From contig JAVHZZ010000011.1 in NCBI GenBank assembly GCA_036250195.1, positions 56,518,011 to 56,582,010 of the forward strand: a stretch of DNA of 64,000 bases, in the 5' to 3' direction. Under the pieces are notes generated by a model. The model was given only the letters and a program-made list of their open reading frames with translations. It was not told the DNA's origin and did not search any database. The stretch is from Mixophyes australis (lineage: Eukaryota > Chordata > Amphibia > Anura > Limnodynastidae). The position numbers and the translations under genes are program-made. This document shows, piece by piece, positions 21,877 to 31,841 of this stretch (position 1 is the first letter of the stretch; the number at the start of each line of letters is the position of its first letter).

Positions 21877-23377
21877 CCTGAGGCCAGTTCTTGGCTAACC
21901 CACCTTTACGGGTAAGTGACGTGATGGGCGAGATCAATGAAGAGAAGTTTTTAATGAATAGCCAGTAATAGTTGCAGAATCCAATAAAACGTTGAGTAGC
22001 CTTCAGGCCAGAGGCTTGAGGCCAACTAAGGATAGATTCTACCTTCTTTGGATCCATTTGGAGACCAATCCTAGAGATTATATACCCGAGGAAGGGAACC
22101 TGAGGTTGATCAAAAAGGCACTTCTCCAATTTGCAATATAGGTGATTAGTACATAGGCGAGACAGAACTTCTTTGACATGATCTCGATGAGAGGTGATGT
22201 TCTGGGAGAAGACCAGGATATCATCAAGATAGACGACTACATATAGATACAAAAGATCTCTGAAGATTTCGTTGATGAATTCTTGAAAAACGGCAGGGGC
22301 ATTACAAAGCCCAAAGGGCATCACGAGGTAGTCATAATGTCCGTCTCTCGTATTAAAAGCGGTTTTCCACTCATCACCTTGACGAATGCAGATAAGGTTA
22401 TAGGCCCCTCTTAGATCCAGTTTGGTGAAAATCTGTGCTCCACGAATCCGATCAAAGAGTTCTGATATGAGAGGTAACGGGTAACGGTTCTTCACCGTAA
22501 TAGCATTCAGCTTCCGGTAGTCAATACAGGGTCTAAGGGTACCGTCTTTCTTTTTGACAAAAAAGAACCCTGCACCCGCCGGAGAGGAAGACTTGCGGAT
22601 AAAACCACGTTCAAGATTCTCAGCGACGTATTCAGACATGGCCTGGGTCTCTGGGAGAGATAGGGGAAAGACTCTGTCTCTAGGGATGCACTTGTCAGGT
22701 ACGAGGTCAATGGGGCAATCCCAGGGTTGATGAGGAGGCAGGGACTCTGCTGCAGCTTTGCTGAATACATCTACAAACTTGGCATAGGCCTCCGGAAGAG
22801 CAGGCTGTGGAGTAGAGGCTAGACAAGAGATTGAAGACTTGGGAGGATGTACAGCAGTCAAACAATGTTGCTTGCAGATGAATCCCCAAGAAATTACTTG
22901 GGCACGAGACCAATCGAACTGCGTATTGTGAGTTTTAAGCCAGGGAAGGCCCAAAATAACAGGATTGACGGACTGAGGAAGACTCAGGAAACTTATCCAC
23001 TCAGTGTGAAGCGCTCCTACCGCCAGCCGTAAGGGACTGGTAATGCGATCAATGGAACCATTGCTGATACGATTACCATCAATTGCAGTCAGCGCCAGAG
23101 GCTGTGGCAATGAAAGAATGGAGAGAAGAAGCTTGCAAGCCAACTCAGCGGAGATAAAGTTCCCAGCGGATCCAGAGTCCACAAAAGCTTTCAATTGTTG
23201 GGGGCCATCTAGAGAAAATAACGTAATAGGCATCAGAAATTCAGAATCTCTCAAGGAATAGGGAGTGAGGGACTTGGATCCTAGGACGACCTCCCTGTCA
23301 TCGCCTAGGATGGGGCTTTTCCCGGCCTCTTGGAGCATGAGGAGAGGAGGTGACCCGAGTCCCCACAATAACGGCAA
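21848..23377 (-). CDS. Chromovirus B protease and reverse transcriptase, 509-codon open frame
   Basis: The longest intact part of element B. From the N-terminus come the aspartic protease with [12 protein letters not shown], a linker with [17 protein letters not shown], and then the reverse transcriptase: [46 protein letters not shown] (first catalytic Asp), [26 protein letters not shown] (catalytic pair, about 22217-22231), and the thumb motif FLGYIIS. The start shown is only the first Met of the open frame; in gypsy elements Gag and Pol are expressed as a polyprotein and gag is in another frame here. The AYNLICI block has Cys where many relatives have Arg. Confidence 0.9.
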   Translation of the reverse strand: MPLLWGLGSPPLLMLQEAGKSPILGDDREVVLGSKSLTPYSLRDSEFLMPITLFSLDGPQQLKAFVDSGSAGNFISAELACKLLLSILSLPQPLALTAIDGNRISNGSIDRITSPLRLAVGALHTEWISFLSLPQSVNPVILGLPWLKTHNTQFDWSRAQVISWGFICKQHCLTAVHPPKSSISCLASTPQPALPEAYAKFVDVFSKAAAESLPPHQPWDCPIDLVPDKCIPRDRVFPLSLPETQAMSEYVAENLERGFIRKSSSPAGAGFFFVKKKDGTLRPCIDYRKLNAITVKNRYPLPLISELFDRIRGAQIFTKLDLRGAYNLICIRQGDEWKTAFNTRDGHYDYLVMPFGLCNAPAVFQEFINEIFRDLLYLYVVVYLDDILVFSQNITSHRDHVKEVLSRLCTNHLYCKLEKCLFDQPQVPFLGYIISRIGLQMDPKKVESILSWPQASGLKATQRFIGFCNYYWLFIKNFSSLISPITSLTRKGGLAKNWPQDAVLAFKVL

Positions 23378-24242
23378 AGACGGTTTTTGATGCGTCTGTC
23401 ACGCTCCTCCTGGGAAAGACGAGAGCGGCCAATTTGCATAGGTTCTTCTGGAAGAATCAATGGAGCTTGGAACTGAGGCGCCAGGTGAGGGAATGAGCGC
23501 TGGGTCCGTTCACGTTCTTGCATACGTTCCCTATGGCGGATGTCCACCTTGATACACAGAGAGACCAAGTCGTCAAGATTAGACGGAAGCTCACGGGAGG
23601 CCAAATCGTCTTTGATATGGTCGTTTAACCCTTGCCAAAAGGTGGCTACCAGAGCCTCATTGTTCCAGCGGAGTTCTGAAGCCAAGGTGCGAAACTGTAC
23701 GGCATACTGCCCAGCAGTGAGTGAAGCTTGACGGAGAGCTAATAGGCCAGAAGCGGCGGAGAAAACACGTCCGGGCTCATCAAAAACCCTCCGAAAATGA
23801 AGGTGGAAGAATCTCGGAGCGTAGGATCGTCTAGTTCCCAGAGGGGAGAAGCCCAAGACAAGGCTTGACCAGAGAGGAGGGAAATTATATAAGCCACTTT
23901 AGTCCTCTCGGAGGCAAAATTTTCTGGAGAAAGTTCAAACTGAATACCGCATTGGTTAAGAAACCCACAATATTTCTAAGGATCGCCATCATATTTCTCC
24001 GGTGGTGGAATACGTAGGCTTCTGGAACTAGCGGTGCTGGCAGTAGAAGTTGTGGCTGCGGAGGTAAGCGTTACTGCTGAGGCCGTCTGGCTTGCTGGAA
24101 GAGACCCCTGAAGGGTGTCTAAACAAGAAATAACCCCATGAAGTCTTTGCAAGAGTTGTGCCTGATTGGAGTCTTGCTGATCCACCCTGTGGGCTAAGTG
24201 AAGCAGAAGGTCCCGAGCTGAGGGTTCGTCCTGTCCACTCAT
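23305..24242 (-). pseudogene. Chromovirus B gag
   Basis: Starts at ATG 24242, a few bases after the 5' LTR, with MSGQDEPSARDLLLHLAHRV, a coiled-coil head and a Ser/Thr/Ala-rich linker, then capsid beginning PPEKYDGDP. A single in-frame TAG at about 23978 follows, then FLNQCGIQFELSPENFASER and ISLLSGQALSWASPLWE. A frameshift near 23830 leads to the frame 23856-23305 with SELRWNNEALVATFWQGLND and the zinc knuckle [14 protein letters not shown]. Domain order is normal here, which makes it the reference for the permuted arrangement in element C. Confidence 0.88.
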
Positions 24243-24258
24243 ATGGCCAGAGTATACT

Positions 24259-24850
24259 GTCACGGAATTGCAGAGATGGCCGCTAACTGGTATTAGCACA
24301 GCTGAACAGGGAGGCGCGGAGTCTAACGTACCCCCGGTATTCACCAGGGACCCCCGCAAGGAGGTTTGGGCTTAGCTGCAGAGGGTACGCAGGTCGCGGT
24401 TCTCCAAGACAGTCACCGGTGTAGCGACAGTAGTAGACAGGCAATCCAGGTCAGAGCCAACCGAGCGGTGCAGTACAGAGGGAGGATCCAGAGAGAAGTC
24501 AGGTCAAGCCAAATAGTCAAACCAGCCGGGCAGCGAGGTACCAAAACGAAACACAGGAGAGTAGTCACAGGAAGCCGAGTCAGAACCGAATAACACACTG
24601 GATCAGAAGTTCAGGAAATGCTGGAGCTGGGGTGAACCAATACTCTGGCACTAGACATGTGTCAGAGGCTGCTTTATATACCCTAATGTGCCTCCTGATT
24701 GGGTTAGGGAGATTTTGGCGGTAAGACATGCTGGTTGCAGACAGGTGAGCAGAGATAGCGTCCCACTGCTAGGCAACAGGACGTGGTTGCTGAGAAGGTG
24801 CAGGCATCCGTCTCCTGCACCAAGTGTCAGTGCGGAGACGGCGCCTGACA
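24259..24850 (-). repeat. 5' LTR of chromovirus B
   Basis: 592 bp, matching the 19437-20021 LTR except for the two length differences noted there and scattered substitutions. TATATAAAG at about 24673-24681 (minus strand) is a likely core promoter. Confidence 0.93.
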
Positions 24851-24855
24851 CAGTC

Positions 24856-25264
24856 CTCCTGTCTACACCATTTTTTACAGTCTATGGTCATCATCCAGCC
24901 TCTTCCTTCTGCCATTGTACCTGCTAAATAAGTCTGTTCTTCCCTGTTAAAGGCTAACTCCCATTACAAAAAATGTGCTGATCGCAAAGGTCGACAATAC
25001 TTAGTCTCAAACCAGGGAATCGAGTCATCAATCCAGTAGCTTACAAACGCAAACTTCCTTCATATCTACGAATCCCAAACTCCTTCCAAATATCCTTGTT
25101 GAAGCCTTTGGTCTTGAATATGTTCATTCTGCATTCCCTAAGACTCTTAAAATCTAAAACTTAACAAGTTGAGTATGAAATGGAAAGGACTCGATTCACG
25201 GATTCGTCATGGTACTTTGAAGCCCAAGAGGTGTCCAGGTTCCACCCTCAAAAGGGGGAAGTAG
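24856..25264 (+). pseudogene. Element A integrase C-terminus
   Basis: Continues the integrase of A after the CAGTC repeat with a FFTVYGHHPAS block equivalent to FFTIFGRHPI in element B. Decayed barrel sequence and a chromodomain-like tail near 25150-25210 follow (VEYEME...RIRHGTLKPKR in shifted frames). A purine run AAAAGGGGGAAG (25251-25262) precedes the LTR. Stops are frequent. Confidence 0.7.
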
Positions 25265-25763
25265 TGTCACACACCAGGCTCTCAGGTCCTGTCATTTACT
25301 CCTCCGCTGTCTTTCTAAGCTGTCCCTGCAGTCCTCAAGCTCTGCTGGTTTCAGATCTCTCTGTAAGATGCTGCCCAGTCTGTCTCCTCTACAGAGAACC
25401 CTCCAGAATCAGTGTAAGGGTGCTGCCATCTTGGATTTGGTCACATGATCCATCTCAGCAACTCAGAGTGCTGCTTCAGCCCAGCTGACCGCAGTCTCCA
25501 ATCAGGAAACAACGACTAGTATAAAAGGACTTCCTGGAGCCCTTACCTGTTTATTTTAAACGCCAACCTGGTTCCCAGCAGTCTGCAGTCTTTTCTATTG
25601 TTCCAGCTGAGACAGTGCAGTCTGCATTCCGGCTCCAATTCGGTTCCATTCTGGTTCCAGCATTCTGGTTCCTGTCTGGTTTCCTCTGCTAGTCTATCAC
25701 TACCTGTACCAGTCCTTTCATTTAGATACAAAGGAATATAATCAGACCACCCAGCTTTGTGTA
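25265..25763 (+). repeat. 3' LTR of element A, left portion
   Basis: Starts TGTCACACACC directly after the purine run. A TATAAAAG box lies at 25520-25527. It is interrupted at 25763 by the solo LTR at 25764-26330 and presumably continues from 26336. Its end was not identified, and no 5' partner exists in the window. Confidence 0.7.
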
Positions 25764-26330
25764 TGTTATGCCCAGGGAAGTCCCTCAGTCTGTATTGGCA
25801 CCAGCTCAGTAGAGCGCAGAGTCTAACAGTCTCTCAGGTCTTCACCAAGAACTTCCGCAAGGCAGGATGGGCTTGGCTGCTGAGAAACTGCAGGTCGCGG
25901 CCCATATTGAGCTTCCAGACGTGAGGATTGAATAGGTCAACAGCAGGGTAATATAAAAACGATACCTGTGGCAGGGTTCGGTGTACAGCGAGGATCCTTG
26001 CCGAGGATGGTGTGGCACCGGGTCTGGTACACGATATCAGATGTCCGTCACGCCAAAGGGAAAATCCAAAGGAGTAGTGAGATCAAGCCGGATCTGGTAC
26101 ACTGGAAGACTGAGATATAGTAGTAGGACCGAAGGGAGACACAGGAAGCAAGCAGCAGGAGTCAGGGATGCAACTTGTTGCTCTGACACAGGCTTGTGTC
26201 AGAGCGCGGTATATATGCAGACAGGTGGAGTTTTGAATTCTCCGCCGGGGGATCACATGATCGGCGCTGCCGCGACCCGGAAGTGTCCGGCGGCCGGCAG
26301 CGCATGGATCGGGGAGAGGTGAGTATTACA
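25764..26330 (-). repeat. Solo LTR with GTGTA target repeat
   Basis: 567 bp, TGTTATGCCC...GAGTATTACA, flanked by GTGTA at 25759-25763 and 26331-26335. It shares phrases with the LTRs of element B (gagtctaac, tcaccaag/agg, cgcaagg, caggtcgcgg), so it is a distant relative of that family, and the TATA-like stretch near 26209 suggests the minus orientation. With no internal region it is the product of LTR-LTR recombination. Confidence 0.82.
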
Positions 26331-26335
26331 GTGTA

Positions 26336-27575
26336 TATAGTCACCAGACTAACTCCAGAGACACAATCCAGTCTGGGTACTGTTATGTGCGTATTGTCGC
26401 TAACCAATAACGATTGTCGAATCTCGATTTGTGTTTCCAACGCACAAAGATTTGTTCTCAAAAAGTAGCAGTAGATATTCAAGCGAAAATTATAATAAGT
26501 ACAGCCGTTACTTATCGCAGGCGCTCTGGATCCAGTGTACAGTCATTCAATCCTGAAGTCTGGGGACGAGATGTCTGCACACTAGATGAGGAGCTGCTGC
26601 TTATATGCACACAGAATTACAGTAAAACAATGCAGATGGTATAGCTTGCTTCTATTGGTCCAGAAAGGTCAAAGGGGTTGTCAATCATTGGCTAGTTCAA
26701 CCTAAAGAATCCAAAGGAGGGGGTCATCTCTCCAGGGGGTTGGCTCCGATCTTCCCGCCGAGATTCCTTAGTCTATAACTCCTTATCATTCATAACTTGC
26801 GTATGCACTCTGTGATTCCTTCGCAGAGTGAACTAGACAATAGCAAATGTTAAGGGGATTGTAATGATACCACACATGATATGATTCAACCTGTACCATA
26901 TGTTTTACTGAGATGCATATAACTTATAATATTATACTTAAATACTACTATATTTCGACATAAATGACTATGTGTCGCAACTACCATTAATGTGTACAAT
27001 TTTACAAGTATGCGTGTTTGTGCGAATGTATGTAAAAGGCTAAATACTGTTGCTGCCACTTGTTGCAGCTGCGTACACCCCTTTACGCCGTACCGCACCC
27101 TTTTACGCCGCTGCGTACCGTGCGCATCTTTTCAGACAAAGACAACCAAGTTTGCTCGATTTTAATTGAAATGACTTTATCCAATTTGCTGACTTCGACA
27201 GTACAGACAGATCCTCAGGTGTGACATACTGCACTTGTTGATCATATTGCTTTTGTAGTAGCTGATATGAAAGACTGAACTTTTTTTTTTTTATCTTATA
27301 TCTTCTTTTCCTAAGTCACCTCAATAGTGACTTAGGGGTTTTAACAGATCTATATTGAGGAAAGTCTATTTTATACACTTTCCATTGCTCATCACGAAAG
27401 CTGTATTGTAGAGCTATGTATGGATTGTGTCCTCCAGCATGGCCTTCCCCTATTGCCTGTTTAAGTAACAGGGGCTGACCCCCCGCTGACCCCCCCCATT
27501 TATTGTGTGTGAGGACATGTTTGATAAGGCAGAGTATTGGAAATGGGCAACCTATTAAATCATGCACAAACAACT
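26336..27575. other. LTR-like and unclassified intron DNA
   Basis: The first part probably completes the LTR of element A. A TGTTATGTGCG start at 26381 resembles an LTR head, but I found no matching end or target repeat. The rest (26700-27575) has short repeated phrases around 27070-27120 (gtaccgc, ccttttacgccg) and a poly-T run at 27280. No gene is supportable. Confidence 0.4.
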
Positions 27576-29095
27576 ACACAGGTCTGCAACCGAAAAACTG
27601 TTTTCATAATTTTATCTGATTTTTATGTTTTTTGGTGCACTGAATTCGAAAACGACCACCGTTTTTTCCTGGGACGTCAGGTTTTTTCACAATCGAAATG
27701 TGCCTTGGTCAAGCAGGTAGCTGGAAATCGCTAAATTTCGAATTCATCATACTTGGGAGAAAAAAACTGAACATGGAAAAACAAATTTATTTTCACTGCC
27801 AGTGCTCCCAAAATCATGAAAATACATGTTTATTGGTCCTGATGGTGATCACTGCATTGTTGAGTGTGCTTTCTATGGCCTGCCCGGACATGTTCTTTCA
27901 TGCATTACCTTGTTCTCTGATTCCTCCACAATCGTATATTTCATTTCAGTCGTCATGCTGCTATTATCTGTGTGGTTCAAAATGAGTGCAATGCCTCCAA
28001 GAAAGTGTGTAAATTCGCCTGACAGTTTCTGTTTCATATGTGGACAGTTCATGGTGAAAAAGCAGCAGAAACTGCAGAAACCAAAACTGGTTGGTATGTG
28101 GGGATTTAAAAGTATTGTGTATACTGCTGGGACAACAGGCTGGGTACACCAAATACCCTTCTTTTCTATGTTTATTGGGCAGTAGAGACCGACAAAATCA
28201 CTGGAAGCAAAAACATTGGCCACCAAGAAGTCTAGTTGTTGGTGAAAAGAATGTTCTCAGAGATACATTGGTACCCCCTGAGAAGGTTTTATTACCACCA
28301 CTCCATATAAAATTAGGATTAATGAAGCAATTTGTTAAGGCACTTCCCAAAGATAGCGAATGCTTCAAGTACTTGGGATCCAAGTTTCCAGGTTTAACGG
28401 AGGCAAAACTGAAAGAGGGGGTTTTTGTTGGCCCGGATATTAGTAAACTCATATCTGACAAAGACTTCATCAGTTCAATGACTCCAACTCAAAAAGAAGC
28501 GTGGGTTGCCTTTACTGTGGTCATAAAAAACTTTTTGGGAAACCAAAAGGACCCAAATTAATAGGAAATGTTGGAAACAATGCTGAAAGCGTTCCACAAG
28601 CTTAGTTGCTACATGAGCTTAAAAGTCCATTTTCTCAACTCACACCTTGACTATTTTCCTAAAAATTTGGGAGCAGTGAGTGAAGAGCAGGGAAAACGTT
28701 TCCATCAAGATATAAAAGAAATGGAAAGAAGGTATGGAGTGTTACGATGATGGCTGACTACTGCTGGATGTTGTTCAGGGATCTTCCGGAAGCCACCTAC
28801 AAGAGGAAAAGCTCAAAAAGAAGTTTAGAATTTAAAAAAAGACGATTTCACAAGCAATCTACTTGAGTGTGGTGTTAATTTTGTTGTCACCTGTGCAAAT
28901 GAGTTAATATTTTTCATGTAAATAAAATATTTGCGTTAAGAGATTTTTTTAAACAATGACCACCCGTTTGTTCAAAAACCCGACGTCCTAGGACAAAACG
29001 GCTGTCATTTTTGGATTTTGGTGCACCAAAAAACGTAAGAATAAGTCAACTAAACCAAAACAGCCGTCCAAAAAAATTTTTTTGCAGACCTGTGT
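27576..29095 (+). mobile_element. DNA transposon with long imperfect inverted repeats and an unclassified transposase
   Basis: The ends begin ACACAGGTCTGCAA (27576-27589) and finish with its exact reverse complement (29082-29095). Similarity between the inverted ends continues for about 145 bp, including acgttttttggtgcac-like and tcct(g/a)ggacgtc(a/g)ggttttt segments. The 1.5 kb between contains a decayed coding region on the plus strand. No clear target duplication was found. It lies in the CCDC153 intron, 240 bp from the coding exon at 29338-29409. Confidence 0.8.
27982..28866 (+). pseudogene. Transposase-like protein of the 27.6 kb transposon, broken
   Basis: The N-terminus (ATG 27982 or 27991) reads MPPRKCVNSPDSFCFICGQF, a C-X2-C finger start. 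Frameshifts near 28170 follow, then a long open segment (28091-28561) with LPPLHIKLGLMKQFVKALPK, FKYLGSKFPGLTEAKLKEGV and FVGPDISKLI. Two stops occur at 28559-28564, then the same frame continues with MSLKVHFLNSHLDYFPKNLG, SEEQGKRFHQDIKEMERRYG, a frame change near 28747 and MMADYCWMLFRDLPEATYKR, ending with a basic tail. I recall this block order from hypothetical proteins of arthropods and cnidarians, but I cannot name a transposon superfamily for it. About half the expected N-terminal zinc region seems to be deleted. Confidence 0.65.
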
Positions 29096-29337
29096 TATTA
29101 TCAATATGGAACAACTCAAGACTGCATTAATTTAGTTTGCTAATGTTTATATTTACTATGTTCCTCATGGATTTTGCCACTGCATCCCTGTATAGAGAAT
29201 AATTAGCTCTGCTTTTAGTTCCATTCAAGTTGCAACAAACAGATTACAGTGCAATGGAACTCAGGTGCACAAAAAAATGATCGTGCGCATCCAGACTAAA
29301 GTGCAAGTATACTCTCATATCACTAGCTTAACAGTAC

Positions 29338-29409
29338 CTGCTCCATCTTCCTTCTTCTTCCCTTTCTTTTTTGTCTTTGGAGACTTTACCTTCAGCTTCG
29401 GTGGCATTT
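29338..29409 (-). CDS. CCDC153: CCDC153 (DRC12) first coding exon with start codon
   Basis: A 72-bp exon with a textbook acceptor (polypyrimidine then TTTCATAG, AG at 29411-29410) and donor GCAG|GTACTG after 29338. The ATG is at 29407-29405. The exon encodes MPPKLKVKSPKTKKKGKKKE and DGA plus one base, a basic Lys-rich head like the MPPKTK...KKKK start recalled for human CCDC153. The dangling G joins GT of the 12612 exon to give Gly. The acceptor two bases before the ATG shows there is an upstream non-coding exon. The intron to the next exon is about 16.7 kb, nearly all transposable elements. Confidence 0.82.
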
Positions 29410-30365
29410 CTATGAAAGAAGGAGACATATAAAATAATGGGTTGGTAAATCAAACTACAATATTACACTAATTTCTATGACACACCACTACTAAATATCT
29501 GAATGCAAATGTGATACACCCGACGAATGGTTTTGGTTCTGATTTAGGGTTTTGGTTCTGATTTATTTTTAAAAGAGCATAAAAAGTGCTAAAATCCAGT
29601 TTTTTTTTTTTTTTTCACTACTACGCCATTATTAACCTCAATAACATTCAATAACAATCATTTCCACTAATTTCCAGTCTATTCTGAACACCTCACACCT
29701 CACAATATTGTTTTTAGGCCAAAAGGTTGCACCGAGGTAGCTGGATGTCTAAGCTAAGCGACACAAGTGGGCGGCACAAACACGTGGCCCATCGTAGGTG
29801 GCTGTGTAGGCTTGAATGGCCTTTTTCTGCTCCTCCATCCTCTGCAGCATATAGAGGGTGGAGTTCAAGCGCGTCACTACCTCTTGTTTTTGTTGATGGC
29901 AGGGCATGTTCATGCTTTTTTGATGTAGCAGGAACAGTGAACGTGATTTAATATCCGATACGAATATTTCTGCACTGCAGGAACAGTGAACGTAGTTTAA
30001 TATCTGATACTAAGATTTCTGGACTGCGTAGTGGAGTGGCCCCGGTACCAAATTGGTACCAATTGGTACCGGGGACACAATACCTCCTTCAACTGTCTAA
30101 ATTCCACTGCACAGATGGCGGACACCGGATGCACGTTTAACACCAACATAGCTGTTAAGGCCGCAGTTATCCGCTTTGCCATAAGATGACTACTGTCGTA
30201 CTTCGTGCTCATGGCAAACGACTGTTGGACAGTCACACAATGCCAAAAAAAGAGTTGCAAGATGGAATTGTCCTTGGGCCCTCCCACCTACCCTTATGTT
30301 GCTGAAATAGGACATGCACACTTTAACAAACCAATCATTTCAGCGACAGGGCCTACAAAACTGTG

Positions 30366-31761
30366 TGTCACGGGCACTAGGAGTCTTTGCCCAGGATATC
30401 ACCAGATGATGTTCTTACCAGAGTAATATAGCTGGTACTATGGTCCTCTGGTAGCAGGGTGACAACGGAACAGGAGAATCAGCAGATGGTGAGAGAATGC
30501 TCAAGGAAAGTCTATGACTAGCAGCAACTGGTAATGACTTAGATGGATGTACACGAGGAACCAGATGGACAAGGAAACGTGAGGAGAGTCAGTGGTCTGC
30601 GTACAGCAAGTTTTACCACTGCTATAGTGAGGAGGAATGTCCAGGAGTAGAGAGGAGATAGTGAGAGTCAGTGGTCTGCGTATAGCAAGTTGTACCACTG
30701 TCTATAGTGAAGGAATGGATTCCAGGTGCAAGTAGGTAACGGGGAAGTCAGTGGTCTGCGTACAGCAAGTTGTACCACTGCTTATGTGAGAGGATACTAG
30801 AAACTGGTGCCAATGGGAAACAGGAGTCAGTGGTCTGTGTCAGCAAGTTGTACCACTGCTATATATATGTGAGGAGGGGCACGAGGAGATGAATGTAATG
30901 CAGAGGATACACGGGGCACACGGAACTTGATCCCACGATGATATCCACAATACAATAATAACTGACAAGCGCTGCTTGAAGTATACAAAGTCACTAGAGC
31001 GATCCAGGTAATAGGAAACAAAGTCAATAGTAACAATAGCTTCAGTAGATAGAAGACTCTGGAGATGAACACAACACAGTCCAGATGGATATGCAATACA
31101 ATAGCAAAGTCAATGGAAAGTATGCATACCGCGGTTCAGGAGAGCAGGCTGTCAAGGAGACGTGCGGGGATACCTGAACGGCTGAACGCCGGCAGGAGGA
31201 GAGACCACTGGAGGATGGAAGCGGTAATCAGGTTGGTGCAGCGCACGGAAGGTAACCGGAAATCAACGGAGCAATACTCAGGAAGCAGTAGTAAGTAAAA
31301 CTGGAAACATGATAAACACGGGAGAGTTGAGGCTGTCTGGAATCCGGCAGAGTAGCGGAGGCAGCGGAGGGAAGGTTAGCTGAACACAGGAGAGTTGAGG
31401 CGGACTGGAATCCGGCAGCAGTAGCAGATAGGAATCAGCTGAGTGCAGACACGATGAACACAGGAGAGTTGAAGTGGTCTGGAAACCACAATCGTAGTAG
31501 ACAGGAATCAGCTGGAGCTGAATACACGAGGAAACACAGGAACACCTTCAGAGGCTCATGGGGAATGAGACTCCAAGATCAGGCAACCAGGCAATGATCA
31601 CAGGTGGTTTAAATAGGGAGGGCTGCCCGATCATCCAATCAATTAAAAGCAACAGGTACTGAAGGTTTCATAAGGGCTGCACATGCGCAGACCCTCAGGA
31701 TGGCGGACGGTCACGGTTCCTGAACACAGGAGAAATGGCACTCACAGTCCGGTGAGTGACA
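30366..31761. repeat. Solo LTR, 1396 bp, inside hAT copy H1
   Basis: Starts TGTCACGGGC and ends GGTGAGTGACA. The flanks are CTGTG and ATGTG, a 5-bp target duplication with one mismatch. It carries four copies of a tgcg-containing unit (gtcagtggtctg...gtaccactgc) at about 30589, 30666, 30747 and 30825 with a spacing near 78-80 bp, and several acaggagagttgagg phrases at 31318-31480. No internal retroelement sequence is present. Confidence 0.75.
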
Positions 31762-31841
31762 ATGTGGCTGAAATGATTGGTTTGTTTGGGCCCCCACACA
31801 AAAAAAGCTATTCATCTCTCCCTGTACAAACTAAACTGGCT

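Larger units (their letters stand above)
19437..24850 (-). mobile_element. Ty3/gypsy chromovirus B, nearly complete, minus strand
   Basis: A 5.4 kb element with LTRs at 24259-24850 (5') and 19437-20021 (3') and a perfect 5-bp target duplication CAGTC (19432-19436 and 24851-24855). In order on the minus strand it has gag with zinc knuckle, protease, reverse transcriptase, RNase H, integrase and a C-terminal chromodomain. A few stops and frameshifts break it, but a 509-codon frame survives. It sits inside the integrase of element A, opposite in orientation. Confidence 0.93.
13200..26380 (+). mobile_element. Ty3/gypsy element A, 5'-truncated, host to three later insertions
   Basis: A decayed gypsy retrotransposon read on the plus strand: gag from about 13200, protease, reverse transcriptase, RNase H, integrase and a chromodomain-like tail, then a polypurine run and a 3' LTR from 25265. 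It is interrupted by element C (15632-18901), element B (19437-24850) and, in its LTR, a solo LTR (25764-26330), each with a perfect 5-bp target duplication. Removing them restores a collinear order of domains matching element B, so A and B belong to the same chromovirus group. No 5' LTR is visible. The right limit is uncertain because the LTR end was not found. Confidence 0.85.

Noticed and set aside
27570..29100. Assigning the 27.6 kb transposon to hAT or PIF/Harbinger
   Set aside because: No 8-bp or 3-bp target duplication and the transposase blocks do not match those families.
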